Assembly (NCBI RefSeq): GCF_000430785.1
Contig: NZ_KE387250.1
Coordinates: forward strand, 44,204-94,439
Reading direction: 5' to 3'
DNA: 50,236 bases
Origin: Ectobacillus panaciterrae DSM 19096
GTDB taxonomy: Bacteria > Bacillota > Bacilli > Bacillales > Bacillaceae_G
Position 1 is the stretch's first letter. Every line of letters starts with the position of its first letter. Below the pieces are notes generated by a model. It made no database searches. It saw nothing but the letters and a program-made list of their open reading frames with translations, and had not been told where the DNA came from. The position numbers and the translations under genes were made by a program. Positions 43,805 through 50,236 of this stretch are shown piece by piece.

Positions 43805-44233
43805 ATGAAAACCAACCAAGAAAATGAACTTTTAGATAATTGGCTATCCATTACTAATATTCAAATGAGCATTATCAATGAGCTAGAAAGTGCTTTGCAA
43901 AAAAATCATAACCTATCGTTAAAAGAGTTTTACGTTCTTTACTTTTTATCTCAAACAAGCGATAAAAGCTTAAGGTTACAGCAATTACAAGAAATGGTCG
44001 GGTTAAGTCAAAGTGCTATATCAAGGCTGGTAGGCAGACTTGAAGCAAAAAGTTGTGGAGCTTTACAAAGACATATATGTGAAGAAGACCGTAGAGGTAT
44101 CTACACATCTTTAACTACGTTAGGAGAAGAAAAACTACAGAGAGCCTTAGATACTTTTCATAATATTCTGCAATCTTGTTTTTCAAAAGGAAATCTTCAA
44201 CGTGAGTTACAATCTTTAATGCAGAAATTATAA
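43805..44233 (+). CDS. MarR-family transcriptional regulator
   Basis: This winged-helix protein has 142 residues. Helices 3-4 read LQQLQEMVGLSQSAISRLVGRLEA and the wing has CEEDRRGIYTSLTTLGEEKL, the DxRxxxxxLTxxG signature. The Cys in the wing (HICEEDRR) and another in KSCGAL could sense oxidants or electrophiles, as in some redox-sensing MarR proteins; that is inference. ATG at 43805 has AGGTGG 7 bases upstream; the ATG at 43799 is too close. It precedes an Old Yellow Enzyme gene, and such pairs commonly respond to quinones or electrophiles. Confidence 0.88.
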   Translation: MKTNQENELLDNWLSITNIQMSIINELESALQKNHNLSLKEFYVLYFLSQTSDKSLRLQQLQEMVGLSQSAISRLVGRLEAKSCGALQRHICEEDRRGIYTSLTTLGEEKLQRALDTFHNILQSCFSKGNLQRELQSLMQKL

Positions 44234-44312
44234 TGTGACCTCCTATGTTTGTTTTATTTAAGTAAAAGCAGTTACTTCTATTTATTTAGATAGGAATGAG
44301 TTGTTACTTCCT

Positions 44313-44345
44313 TAGCCCAGTAAAATCTACTTGGGCTATTTTTTA
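44313..44345 (+). terminator. Terminator after the MarR gene
   Basis: TAGCCCAGTA pairs with TACTTGGGCTA over AAATC, then ATTTTTT follows. Confidence 0.88.
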
Positions 44346-44360
44346 TAAAAATCTTCGTAA

Positions 44361-44608
44361 AGTATTTATCTTATAAATACGCGTTATCAATTTATAAGTT
44401 GACAAAGAAGAAAGAATAATGGTAAATTATATGCGCGCGCATGCATTTGTGGGTTGTAGGATCTATATGTTTTAAGTGCACTATAGTATTTATCCTATAA
44501 ATATATGGTATCAATTTATAAGTTGACAAAGAAGAAAGAACAATCGATAATTATATGCATGAGCATGCAATTATCGATTGTAGGATCCATATGTTTTAAG
44601 TGTACTAA
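44361..44608 (+). repeat. Tandem duplication of a 124-bp promoter-operator unit
   Basis: Two contiguous, diverged copies lie at 44361-44484 and 44485-44608. Each has AGTATTTATC..TATAAATA, TATCAATTTATAAG-TTGACA (44399-44404; 44523-44528), a purine-rich spacer AAGAAGAAAGAA, a TAAATT/TAATTA -10-like word, and then a palindrome: ATGCGCGCGCAT (44431-44442) or ATGCATGAGCAT (44555-44566). The end GTAGGATC(T/C)ATATGTTTTAAGTG is also shared. They drive the downstream Old Yellow Enzyme gene. Confidence 0.8.
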
Positions 44609-44650
44609 AATATATAGATGAATGCGATGAAAGAAATGACGTTAAATTAT

Positions 44651-44662
44651 ATGCATGCGCAT
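44651..44662. promoter_or_regulatory. Third copy of the palindromic operator
   Basis: ATGCATGCGCAT follows TTAAATTAT exactly as in repeat unit 1. The -35 part of the unit has decayed (GAAAGAAATGACG remains), so only the operator end is repeated. Confidence 0.6.
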
Positions 44663-44675
44663 GTATTTAAAGTAT

Positions 44676-44720
44676 AATGCTGTAAAAATTCATGAAAAAA
44701 TCATATATTTTTACAGCATT
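44676..44720 (+). promoter_or_regulatory. 14-bp leader hairpin before the Old Yellow Enzyme gene
   Basis: AATGCTGTAAAAAT (44676-44689) pairs perfectly with ATTTTTACAGCATT (44707-44720), 23 bases before the ribosome binding site. There is no U-tract right behind it. It may protect the 5' end of the message or act as a conditional structure. Confidence 0.5.
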
Positions 44721-44753
44721 AACTTGATTATTTTTAACTAAAAAGGAGTTTTT

Positions 44754-45779
44754 ATGATGGAGCATTTATTTAGTTCTTATAAGTTAAAAGGAATGGAGGT
44801 GAAAAACCGTATTGTGATGTCTCCAATGTGTCAGTATTCAGTTGAAAAAAAAGATGGAGTAGCTACTGACTGGCACTATATGCACTATGTAAGCCGCGCT
44901 ATAGGCGGAGCTGGTTTTATTATGATTGAAATGACAGATGTAGAGCCTGATGGCCGCATTTCAGACTATGACTTAGGGTTATGGTCAGACGAACAAATCC
45001 CTGCTTTAGCAAGAATTGTAGAGGCATGCCACCGATATGGAGCGAAAGTTGGTATTCAAATTGCCCACGCCGGACGTAAAGCAGAAGATGCTGATGTGCC
45101 AGTTGCTCCTTCAGCTATTCCGTTTGATGAAAATTCAAAAACACCTAGAGCTCTTTCAACAGATGAAGTGAAAGAATTAGTAGAAAAGTTTCGCATGGCC
45201 GTACAGCGCGCTGTAAAAGCAGGATTTGACGCCATTGAAATCCATGGCGCTCATGGATATTTAATTCATCAATTCCATTCTCCTTTAACAAACAAAAGAG
45301 AGGATGAGTATGGAAAGGATTTAACTAAGTTTGGAAGAGAAATTATTCAAGCAGCCAAAGAAGAGATACCAGAAGATATGCCGTTAATGATGCGTATATC
45401 TGCTAAAGAATACGTAGAAGGCGGGTATGGAATTAACGAAAGTATCGAATTCGCTAAAGAATATCAAAAAGCAGGAATAGATATTTTTGACATCTCTTCA
45501 GGTGGAGAAGGACCTATTGCTGCTTGGGGAAAACCTGGTACTCATGCTGCTTATCAAGTACCACTTGCAAGAGATATTAAGCAAGCTCTTAATGTTCCAG
45601 TTATTGCAGTTGGAAGATTGGATGATCCTGCATTGGCAAACGCTGTGATAGGAAATGAGGATGCAGACCTTGTAGCTGTCGGAAGAGGTATGTTAAGAAA
45701 CCCTCATTGGGCATTAGAAGCTGCAGCTAAACTGAAAAAAGAGACTGCTGTACCAAAACAGTATTCAACTGGTTTTTAA
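44754..45779 (+). CDS. namA: Old Yellow Enzyme family NADPH dehydrogenase (NamA/YqjM-like)
   Basis: This FMN-dependent TIM barrel enzyme has 341 residues. NRIVMSPMCQYS contains the Cys that tunes FMN in YqjM. IQIAHAGRKAE, IHGAHGYLIHQFHSPLTNKR (His-x-x-His pair) and AVGRGML complete the family pattern. It reduces activated C=C bonds of enones, quinones and nitro-compounds. AAGGAG at 44743-44748 serves ATG 44754 (or 44757). It is under the tandem promoter-operator array and behind a MarR gene, so it is probably induced by electrophiles. The symbol is by similarity to the Bacillus protein. Confidence 0.88.
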   Translation: MMEHLFSSYKLKGMEVKNRIVMSPMCQYSVEKKDGVATDWHYMHYVSRAIGGAGFIMIEMTDVEPDGRISDYDLGLWSDEQIPALARIVEACHRYGAKVGIQIAHAGRKAEDADVPVAPSAIPFDENSKTPRALSTDEVKELVEKFRMAVQRAVKAGFDAIEIHGAHGYLIHQFHSPLTNKREDEYGKDLTKFGREIIQAAKEEIPEDMPLMMRISAKEYVEGGYGINESIEFAKEYQKAGIDIFDISSGGEGPIAAWGKPGTHAAYQVPLARDIKQALNVPVIAVGRLDDPALANAVIGNEDADLVAVGRGMLRNPHWALEAAAKLKKETAVPKQYSTGF

Positions 45780-45845
45780 AAAAGTTTAAATTCAATTAAC
45801 TACTAAATTTTAGTATATCGTTAATTCTTTGGAGGTGTATCAGAT

Positions 45846-46589
45846 ATGTCATATATCGAAAATAAAGTAATTATCATTACTGGTGCTTCAAGTGGTATCG
45901 GTGAAGCGACAGCAATTTATCTTGCAAAGCATGGTGCATCAGTGGTACTAGCAGCAAGAAATGAAGACAAGCTAAAAGATTTATCAGAACGTATTAAAAA
46001 TGAAGGAGGCACTGCCCTTTATAAGGTAACAGACGTCACTGTCAACGAAGAAGTCCAATCTTTGGTGGATTTTACACTGGATAAATTTGGACGCATAGAT
46101 ACGCTAATTAATAGCGCAGGTTACATGTTGTTTTCTATGTGGGATAATGCACACGTAGAAGAGTGGGAAAAAATGATCAACCTTAATATTAAAGGAGTAC
46201 TGTATGGAATAGCTGCAGTGCTGCCTCATATGAAAAAACAAGGAAGTGGCCAAATTATTAATGTAGGTTCGATTGCAGGTCATGCTATCGGAGCAGGTCA
46301 CGGCGTGTATAGTTCTACCAAGTATGCTGTAAGAGCCATTACAGAAAGCTTACGTAAAGAGGTATCCGTAAAACATAATATTCAAGCAGTTTTAGTATCA
46401 CCAGGTGTAATTGCAACTAAATGGCAGGATGCAGTTACGGATGAAGATGTAAAACCAGTACTTGAAGAGTTGAACAAGATTGCTATAGACGTACAGCATG
46501 TCGCTGAAACAATTGGTTTTGTTGTTAATAAGCCTGCTGACGTGATGATTAATGATGTTATTGTTACACCTACTGCTCAAGAGTGGTAA
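45846..46589 (+). CDS. Classical SDR oxidoreductase
   Basis: The protein has 247 residues. It shows TGASSGIGEATA (cofactor loop), NSAGYM (NNAG-like), GSIAGHAIGAGHGVYSSTKYA with the catalytic Ser and Tyr-x-x-x-Lys, and SPGVIATKWQ. Arg in LAARNED suggests NADP(H). The substrate is unknown. GGAGGTGTATCAGAT precedes the ATG. It lies 66 bases behind the Old Yellow Enzyme gene and is probably cotranscribed with it. Unlike the SDR at 8906 it keeps its catalytic residues. Confidence 0.88.
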   Translation: MSYIENKVIIITGASSGIGEATAIYLAKHGASVVLAARNEDKLKDLSERIKNEGGTALYKVTDVTVNEEVQSLVDFTLDKFGRIDTLINSAGYMLFSMWDNAHVEEWEKMINLNIKGVLYGIAAVLPHMKKQGSGQIINVGSIAGHAIGAGHGVYSSTKYAVRAITESLRKEVSVKHNIQAVLVSPGVIATKWQDAVTDEDVKPVLEELNKIAIDVQHVAETIGFVVNKPADVMINDVIVTPTAQEW

Positions 46590-46753
46590 TTAAATAATTA
46601 CAAAGGAGTAGTTCTGATTACTAAAGCAAAGGAATCTGCTTGACCGATTGGCCATGCTTGATCATCTCCATAAGAATGAAATAAAAATCTGAAATAATGA
46701 GCTTCGGGTTTTACAGTGTTGTTTAAACTTAGTGGGGTAAGTATGTACCTACG

Positions 46754-46766
46754 ATGGTCTGACCAT
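46754..46766. promoter_or_regulatory. GntR-like operator upstream of the NTF2-like gene
   Basis: ATGGTCTGACCAT is a perfect palindrome around T and carries the same core as the sites at 7951-7969 and 10230. It ties this gene to the catabolic units 35 kb away. Confidence 0.65.
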
Positions 46767-46878
46767 GATATCATTAGTATTCTTTAAGTTAAAGAGATAA
46801 TAATTATTTGGTTTGGAAATTGTAAAAGCAGTGTTTCAGATAATAACTTAACATCTACTAAAGGAGGATTTAGGAAAA

Positions 46879-47247
46879 ATGAGTAAAGCAACAATAAAAG
46901 ATCATGACCAAATTATTGAAGCAATTAATAAGTATGTTGATGGAGTTACTTCGGGTAAAAGCGAAGTAATGAAACCAGCTTTCCATAAAGATGCGATTAT
47001 GTATGGATTTGAAGTTGATGGTCTAGTCGAAGGATCTATTCAAAATTTATATGATTTTGTTGATCAAGCGGGGTCCGCGCAAAATCTTCAAGCAAGGATT
47101 GATATCCTAGATGTTGAAGGCACAGTCGCATCAGCTCGTATAGCTTTAGAGAATGCGCATGGTGCTACGTACACTGACTTTCATCAATTACTTAAAATAG
47201 ACGGTGAATGGAAAGTGATTTCGAAACTATTCCACCGGCATTCCTAA
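46879..47247 (+). CDS. NTF2-like (SnoaL/lumazine-binding-type) protein
   Basis: This small alpha+beta barrel protein has 122 residues. The N-terminal helix is IIEAINKYVDGVTSGKSEVM, followed by AFHKDAIMYGF and the C-terminal strands ARIALENAHGATYTDFHQLL and KIDGEWKVISKLFH. NTF2-like folds serve as isomerases, lyases or ligand carriers; no activity can be assigned. AAAGGAGGA precedes the ATG. A remnant of a sister gene is at 7776-7841 next to the FAH operon. Both lie near the shared GntR-like operator, so the protein probably belongs to that catabolic regulon. Confidence 0.85.
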   Translation: MSKATIKDHDQIIEAINKYVDGVTSGKSEVMKPAFHKDAIMYGFEVDGLVEGSIQNLYDFVDQAGSAQNLQARIDILDVEGTVASARIALENAHGATYTDFHQLLKIDGEWKVISKLFHRHS

Positions 47248-47270
47248 AAAGCAGATTCCCATCAGAAAAA

Positions 47271-47316
47271 ACGAACCCGTTCAACCTTACTTGATGTAGG
47301 GTAAACGGGTTTGTCG
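47271..47316 (+). terminator. Terminator after the NTF2-like gene
   Basis: ACGAACCCGTTCAACCTTA pairs with TAGGGTAAACGGGTTTGTCGT, leaving a small loop. T-rich sequence (TTTAGTTTTTCTT) begins a few bases later. Confidence 0.7.
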
Positions 47317-47351
47317 TTCTGATTTAGTTTTTCTTATTGACGTGTTTATCG

Positions 47352-47465
47352 GCGGAAGTGGCGTCGATGATTCATGGACTTTTACACCACGCTATTGAAA
47401 AAGAAATAGATCAAAATTATGTGGACACCCATGGTCCGAAAGGAAGAAAAAGTGGTGTCTTCTGA
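47352..47465 (+). pseudogene. Fragment of a Tn3-family transposase
   Basis: The frame reads AEVASMIHGLLHHAIEKEID then QNYVDTHG before changing sequence and stopping. It matches the TnpA segment SSEVASM...LRHC..MxxxxNYVDSHGQSE of Tn3-family transposases. No inverted repeats or resolvase were seen. Confidence 0.7.
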
Positions 47466-47517
47466 GAAAGTAAGCTAAAGTTAGGCCTTTGATTGAATTA
47501 TTCACTATACTATAGGT

Positions 47518-47531
47518 TCTGATTAGAACTA
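47518..47531. promoter_or_regulatory. MarR-type operator word before the NmrA-like gene
   Basis: GTTCTGATTAGAAC has 5-bp inverted arms and shares TCTGATTAGAA with the palindrome before the MarR gene (43751-43769). It lies 10 bases upstream of AGGAGG, so a bound regulator could block the promoter. Confidence 0.5.
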
Positions 47532-47550
47532 ATTTTTTAGGAGGTTTTTT

Positions 47551-48186
47551 ATGAAGGTGTTAGTAGTAGGCGCTAATGGTCGAGTAGGATCGTGCCTTGT
47601 TGATAAACTAGTTAAAAACGGACATTTCGTTTACGCAGGAGCAAGAAGAGATAACCTTGCTAGTAATTCGAGCAATGTTCGTTATGTTCATTTTGATTTA
47701 TTAGCTAGTCCTAAGGAAATGGCTGAAAAGATGTATGATGCAGAAGCAATTTTCTTTGTGGCTGGTTCTAGGGGAAAAGATTTATTGAAGATTGACTTGA
47801 ATGGTGCTGTTAAAGTTATGCGCGCCGCTGAGAACAAGAACATAAAGAGATTTATCATGCTCAGTTCAGTTTTTTCTCTAGATCAAGACAAATGGAATGA
47901 GTCTTTTCTAAAAGATATAACGGACTATAATATTGCCAAACATTTTGCTGATCAGTGGCTTATAAATAATACAAAGCTAGACTATACAATATTACAGCCC
48001 GGAGTTTTAAAAGAAACCCCTGGATCTGGAAAAATTAATGTCAATATTGATTATCCTGCTGAAAACTCTATAGAAAATGTAGTTGATACTTTAGTCCAAA
48101 GTTTGCAAGAGCCAGCTGCCATTGGTAAAGTCATAACAATGAGCGATGGCAAAACTCCTATAGCAGATGCTTTGCGGAATTTATAA
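47551..48186 (+). CDS. NmrA-like atypical SDR (NAD(P)-binding)
   Basis: The protein has 211 residues. The N-terminal VVGANGRVGSCLVDKLVKNG is the GxxGxxG nucleotide loop, ARRDN follows strand 2, and FMLSSVFS-like (IMLSSVFSLD) and YTILQPGVLKE are features of the YwnB/YhfK and NmrA group. These are reductases or redox sensors of mostly unknown substrate. TTTTAGGAGG precedes the ATG. The upstream operator suggests control by the MarR protein at 43805. Confidence 0.85.
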   Translation: MKVLVVGANGRVGSCLVDKLVKNGHFVYAGARRDNLASNSSNVRYVHFDLLASPKEMAEKMYDAEAIFFVAGSRGKDLLKIDLNGAVKVMRAAENKNIKRFIMLSSVFSLDQDKWNESFLKDITDYNIAKHFADQWLINNTKLDYTILQPGVLKETPGSGKINVNIDYPAENSIENVVDTLVQSLQEPAAIGKVITMSDGKTPIADALRNL

Positions 48187-48330
48187 TATTTGGAACTAAT
48201 CCAACATGCATTGTATTGGGTAGTGGAGGCTGCACTGTAACTTTTCATTTAGCAAGAAGGATAAGTATTTCAGCGCTTCATTCTTTCTTACTAGAATAGG
48301 GCGTTAATTATAAATTCAAATTGGGTTGAA

Positions 48331-48462
48331 ATGGTTGATAATGGACGAGAAGATGAAATTGAGCCGGTCTTGAAAGCTTCAAAGGTAGAGGAACTTGACA
48401 TTCCGGAAAAACTTTGGAATGTAATTCAATCCTCTCCAGGCTGGTTCAAAGTAATTGAGTAA
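48331..48462 (+). other. 43-codon open frame, unrecognised
   Basis: It starts MVDNGREDEIEPVLKASKVE and ends SSPGWFKVIE. It has no good ribosome binding site, but its codon content looks protein-like and the frame is also open upstream of the ATG. It may be the tail of a lost gene. I know no family for it. The region 48187-48330 shows nothing else. Confidence 0.3.
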
Positions 48463-48515
48463 AATGGGATTTCTACAAAAATAGCAGTCTTGTCGCTAAA
48501 TAGAATTGCTAATAA

Positions 48516-48635
48516 ATTTTTCTAATAATTGCCGGAAACGTCGCTCCGGGTACTCACTTTGCGCCTGAATTAATCACAGAGAAATATTGGGAACTGTATG
48601 AGAAACGCGAAGAGCACGAAATTGTGTATAGCTAA
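48516..48635 (+). pseudogene. C-terminal fragment, possibly of an SDR or related oxidoreductase
   Basis: The frame reads NVAPGTHFAPELITEKYWEL then YEKREEHEIVYS and stops. NVxAPGxxxT-like wording is that of SDR C-termini. It has no start and no upstream part. Assignment is tentative. Confidence 0.4.
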
Positions 48636-48659
48636 ATTACATGTTTTCTGATTCCAAAA

Positions 48660-48700
48660 ATGCCAGAGCGCAAAATTGTTGCGCCCTGGCATTCATTTTT
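48660..48700 (+). terminator. Strong terminator before the esterase gene
   Basis: ATGCCAGAGCGCAA pairs with TTGCGCCCTGGCAT over AATTG, followed by TCATTTTT. Because this is a terminator, the in-frame ATG at 48660 cannot be the start of the esterase gene. Confidence 0.85.
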
Positions 48701-48725
48701 CAGAACCATAGAGGAGAAATTAAGA

Positions 48726-49571
48726 TTGAGACTAAAAAGAAAAAATGTATATGTACTGGCTGCTTTCCTTCTGATGATAGCTGTCACTTGGTATTATTTC
48801 CTTCCGATAGATAGAAAGCAATATAAGACAATATCTAATATTACATACGGAGAAGATGGGCAAGCACTAGACCTGTATACTCCCAAAGGAACGAATATAC
48901 CTGTAATCCTCTACGTGCACGGGGGCGGATGGTCAGGAGGCGGTAAAGAGAATGTATCGGCTAAGCCTGCGTTTTTTGCTAAAAATGGTTACGCGTTCAT
49001 ATCGGTGAACTATCGCCTGCATCCGAAAGCTTCATACGAAGAAATGGCTCAGGATGTTGTAACAGCCCTTCGTTGGGTATACGAAAACGCTGATAAATAT
49101 AATCTAGACCAAGAGCGGATTAACCTAATGGGACATTCCGCCGGAGGCCATCTTATTATGCTTATCGGTACGAATCCTAAGTATTTACAAGCCAGCAACT
49201 TACCAGCCGGTATTATCCACTCACTCGTAGATTTAGACGGGCCTGTTGATCTCGAATCCTTTATACAAAGATTTCCATCCTACAAAAAAGTATTTGGAGA
49301 GAACAAAGAAGAGTGGGCTATGGCTTCCCCGATCACATACGCAGGACACCAGCAGCTTCCGCCTTCTTTTTTTGTCACGAGCAAACAAAACACTTCTACT
49401 CTTCGCTTTATTGACATTGTAAAGCAGAACCGAAATGAAGCATCGTTCTACGGATATACCAATATTTCTCACAGTGATGTAACAAAGCTGATCGGAGTTC
49501 CTTCTGCAGGTACTGAAGCGAGGGAGATAACAAATGCTATGCTTACTTTTTTGAATACACATAATAAATAA
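48726..49571 (+). CDS. Membrane-anchored alpha/beta hydrolase (BD-FAE/carboxylesterase type)
   Basis: The protein has 281 residues. An N-terminal KRKNVYVLAAFLLMIAVTWY segment is a signal anchor, so the enzyme probably faces outside. The hydrolase fold has the oxyanion motif YVHGGGWSGG, nucleophile MGHSAGGHLI, a probable acid in the DLDGPVDL region and the His of NISHSDV. It is related to the HSL/BD-FAE esterases; the substrate is unknown. TTG at 48726 is chosen since GAGGAG lies 8 bases upstream and the earlier ATG at 48660 lies in a terminator. It forms its own unit. Confidence 0.82.
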   Translation: MRLKRKNVYVLAAFLLMIAVTWYYFLPIDRKQYKTISNITYGEDGQALDLYTPKGTNIPVILYVHGGGWSGGGKENVSAKPAFFAKNGYAFISVNYRLHPKASYEEMAQDVVTALRWVYENADKYNLDQERINLMGHSAGGHLIMLIGTNPKYLQASNLPAGIIHSLVDLDGPVDLESFIQRFPSYKKVFGENKEEWAMASPITYAGHQQLPPSFFVTSKQNTSTLRFIDIVKQNRNEASFYGYTNISHSDVTKLIGVPSAGTEAREITNAMLTFLNTHNK

Positions 49572-49690
49572 GTAAAATTTGGTTGTTAGATTTGTATCAA
49601 TTTGTACATAGACTTCCTTTATTTTTTCTGCGCGGCGAACACGAAGGTGAGGAATAAGGAAAATTTACTTCCGCTTCCCGAATCTTATGT

Positions 49691-49726
49691 CAACCAACAG
49701 TCCCAAAAGGGCTGTTGGTTGTTTCT
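49691..49726 (+). terminator. Terminator after the esterase gene
   Basis: CAACCAACAGTCCC pairs with GGGCTGTTGGTTG over AAAA, then TTTCTT. Confidence 0.85.
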
Positions 49727-49761
49727 TAGTGTATAAAATCCGCGAAATGTCGGCAGGACCC

Positions 49762-49889
49762 CATATCCATCAAGCTTAGAAATTCATTGTTCCCCAAAAC
49801 GAAAAAAATGAGCTGAATTCCCACGGACAACGATGAAGAGATAAATTTTCATTTTGGGGGTATTTCAAAATATTAGCTTGATGGGCATG
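49762..49889. mobile_element. IS231-related miniature element (about 128 bp)
   Basis: CATATCCATCAAGCTTAGA at the left end and the inverted CATGCCCATCAAGCTAATA at the right end (49871-49889, read on the minus strand) are imperfect terminal repeats. They resemble the CATGCCCATCAACTTAAG-type ends of IS231. The 90-base interior has no coding frame. Flanks GGCAGGACCC and GGTGCTACCC fit the IS231 GGG-N5-CCC target style but are not identical, so a clean target duplication is not seen. Confidence 0.6.
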
Positions 49890-49900
49890 TGGTGCTACCC

Positions 49901-50236
49901 CACATCCATCAACTTAAGCATTTAGGCTATTCTTAAAGTTAAAAGCACGTTACTATTCTCTTATGTTAATGAGAAAGGGTGACGTGCTTTTTATGAATAT
50001 GCGTCAAAAACAAGAGTTGTCTTTATTTGCCGAAGAGTTGTATCGGTATATGTCTCCCGCTGCATTGAATCAATTAGCTATAGAAGCAGGCGGAATGAAA
50101 CGAAAACGGAAGTGTTATGGACACCATTTTTTATCTTTGTGTGTATGGTTAAATCAACAAATCGCTACTACCTCGCTTACTCAACTTTGTAGTCAATTAG
50201 AAACTTCAACAGGAATCTTATTGAGCCCTGAGGGGC
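49901..50236 (+). mobile_element. Left part of an IS4/IS231-family insertion sequence
   Basis: CACATCCATCAACTTAAGCA (49901-49920) is an IS231-like terminal repeat, followed by about 70 bases of leader and the transposase gene. The element continues beyond the window. Confidence 0.75.
49993..50236 (+). CDS. IS4/IS231-family transposase, 3' end outside the window
   Basis: The first 81 codons are present. The product begins MNMRQKQELSLFAEELYRYM and continues EAGGMKRKRKCYGHHFLSLC, then QLCSQLETSTGILLSPEG. Each block matches the N-terminal part of IS231 transposases as I remember them (DELQLFSEELYRHL; KRKRKFSG; LCSQLHAATGTLMSPEG). The DDE catalytic residues would lie later. The gene follows a GTGACGTGC-type leader hairpin (AGCACGT...ACGTGCT, 49946-49989) that in IS231 protects the gene from outside transcription. 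Nothing in the visible part is broken. Confidence 0.85.
   Translation, partial: MNMRQKQELSLFAEELYRYMSPAALNQLAIEAGGMKRKRKCYGHHFLSLCVWLNQQIATTSLTQLCSQLETSTGILLSPEG

Noticed and set aside
48660-48725. Upstream ATG start for the esterase (MPERKIVAPWHSFF...)
   Set aside because: These codons are the arms of a perfect terminator hairpin. The TTG at 48726 has a proper ribosome binding site.
1-50236. tRNA, rRNA, riboswitch or CRISPR array
   Set aside because: No cloverleaf, rRNA or regularly spaced short-repeat pattern was seen. The only tandem repeat (44361-44608) has two copies and promoter content.

Overview
The window is from a low-to-moderate G+C Firmicute of the order Bacillales. The evidence is a Bacillus-type inositol operon tail, strong AGGAGG-type ribosome binding sites with many TTG and GTG starts, an RRNPP quorum-sensing regulator, IS231-type ends, and an FenF/Sfp-associated NRPS locus. 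A Brevibacillus, Paenibacillus or Bacillus relative fits. I cannot fix the genus from sequence alone. No rRNA, tRNA or CRISPR was seen.

Layout. 1-2.5 kb: end of a myo-inositol operon (iolH partial, iolI, iolJ) closed by a terminator. 2.5-4.9 kb: an MFS transporter and a decayed stretch. 4.9-11.5 kb: small catabolic transcription units (dicarboxylate symporter, short homoserine dehydrogenase, FAH-family hydrolase, SDR, VOC protein, aminotransferase). At least four sites here and one at 46.75 kb share a FadR/GntR-like palindrome (TGGTNNGACCA), mixed with gene remnants. 11.5-13.2 kb: a graveyard of IS6 transposase, SDR and AraC fragments.

13.3-40.6 kb: the main find, an apparently complete and non-collinear hybrid NRPS-PKS locus. 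It opens with an RRNPP-type HTH-TPR regulator followed by an unlisted 41-residue secreted pro-peptide, a probable cell-density switch. The operon then encodes an unknown protein, a free-standing malonyltransferase, a KS-ACP-thioester reductase protein without AT, a three-gene set that fits 4-hydroxyphenylglycine (Hpg) supply (FAD-linked 2-hydroxyacid oxidase, HPPD/hydroxymandelate-synthase homologue, aminotransferase), a type II thioesterase, two NRPSs with four A domains, an MFS exporter and an Sfp-type phosphopantetheinyl transferase. By-eye A-domain codes read Ala-like, Thr, Hpg-like and Asp. The Hpg-like code in module 3 agrees with the Hpg supply genes. There is no type I thioesterase. 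Release is most simply explained by malonyl extension of Ala-Thr-Hpg-Asp on the KS-ACP-TR protein followed by reduction to an aldehyde (or alcohol). I do not recognise this combination as a described product.

40.7-48.2 kb: an unknown small gene, then a G+C-richer minus-strand cytochrome P450 with an MFS stump beside it (probably acquired separately). Next comes a redox/stress segment: MarR regulator, a tandemly duplicated promoter-operator unit, an Old Yellow Enzyme, SDRs and an NTF2-like protein. 48.2-50.2 kb: remnants, a membrane-anchored esterase, an IS231-related miniature element and the 5' end of an IS4/IS231-family transposase cut by the window edge.
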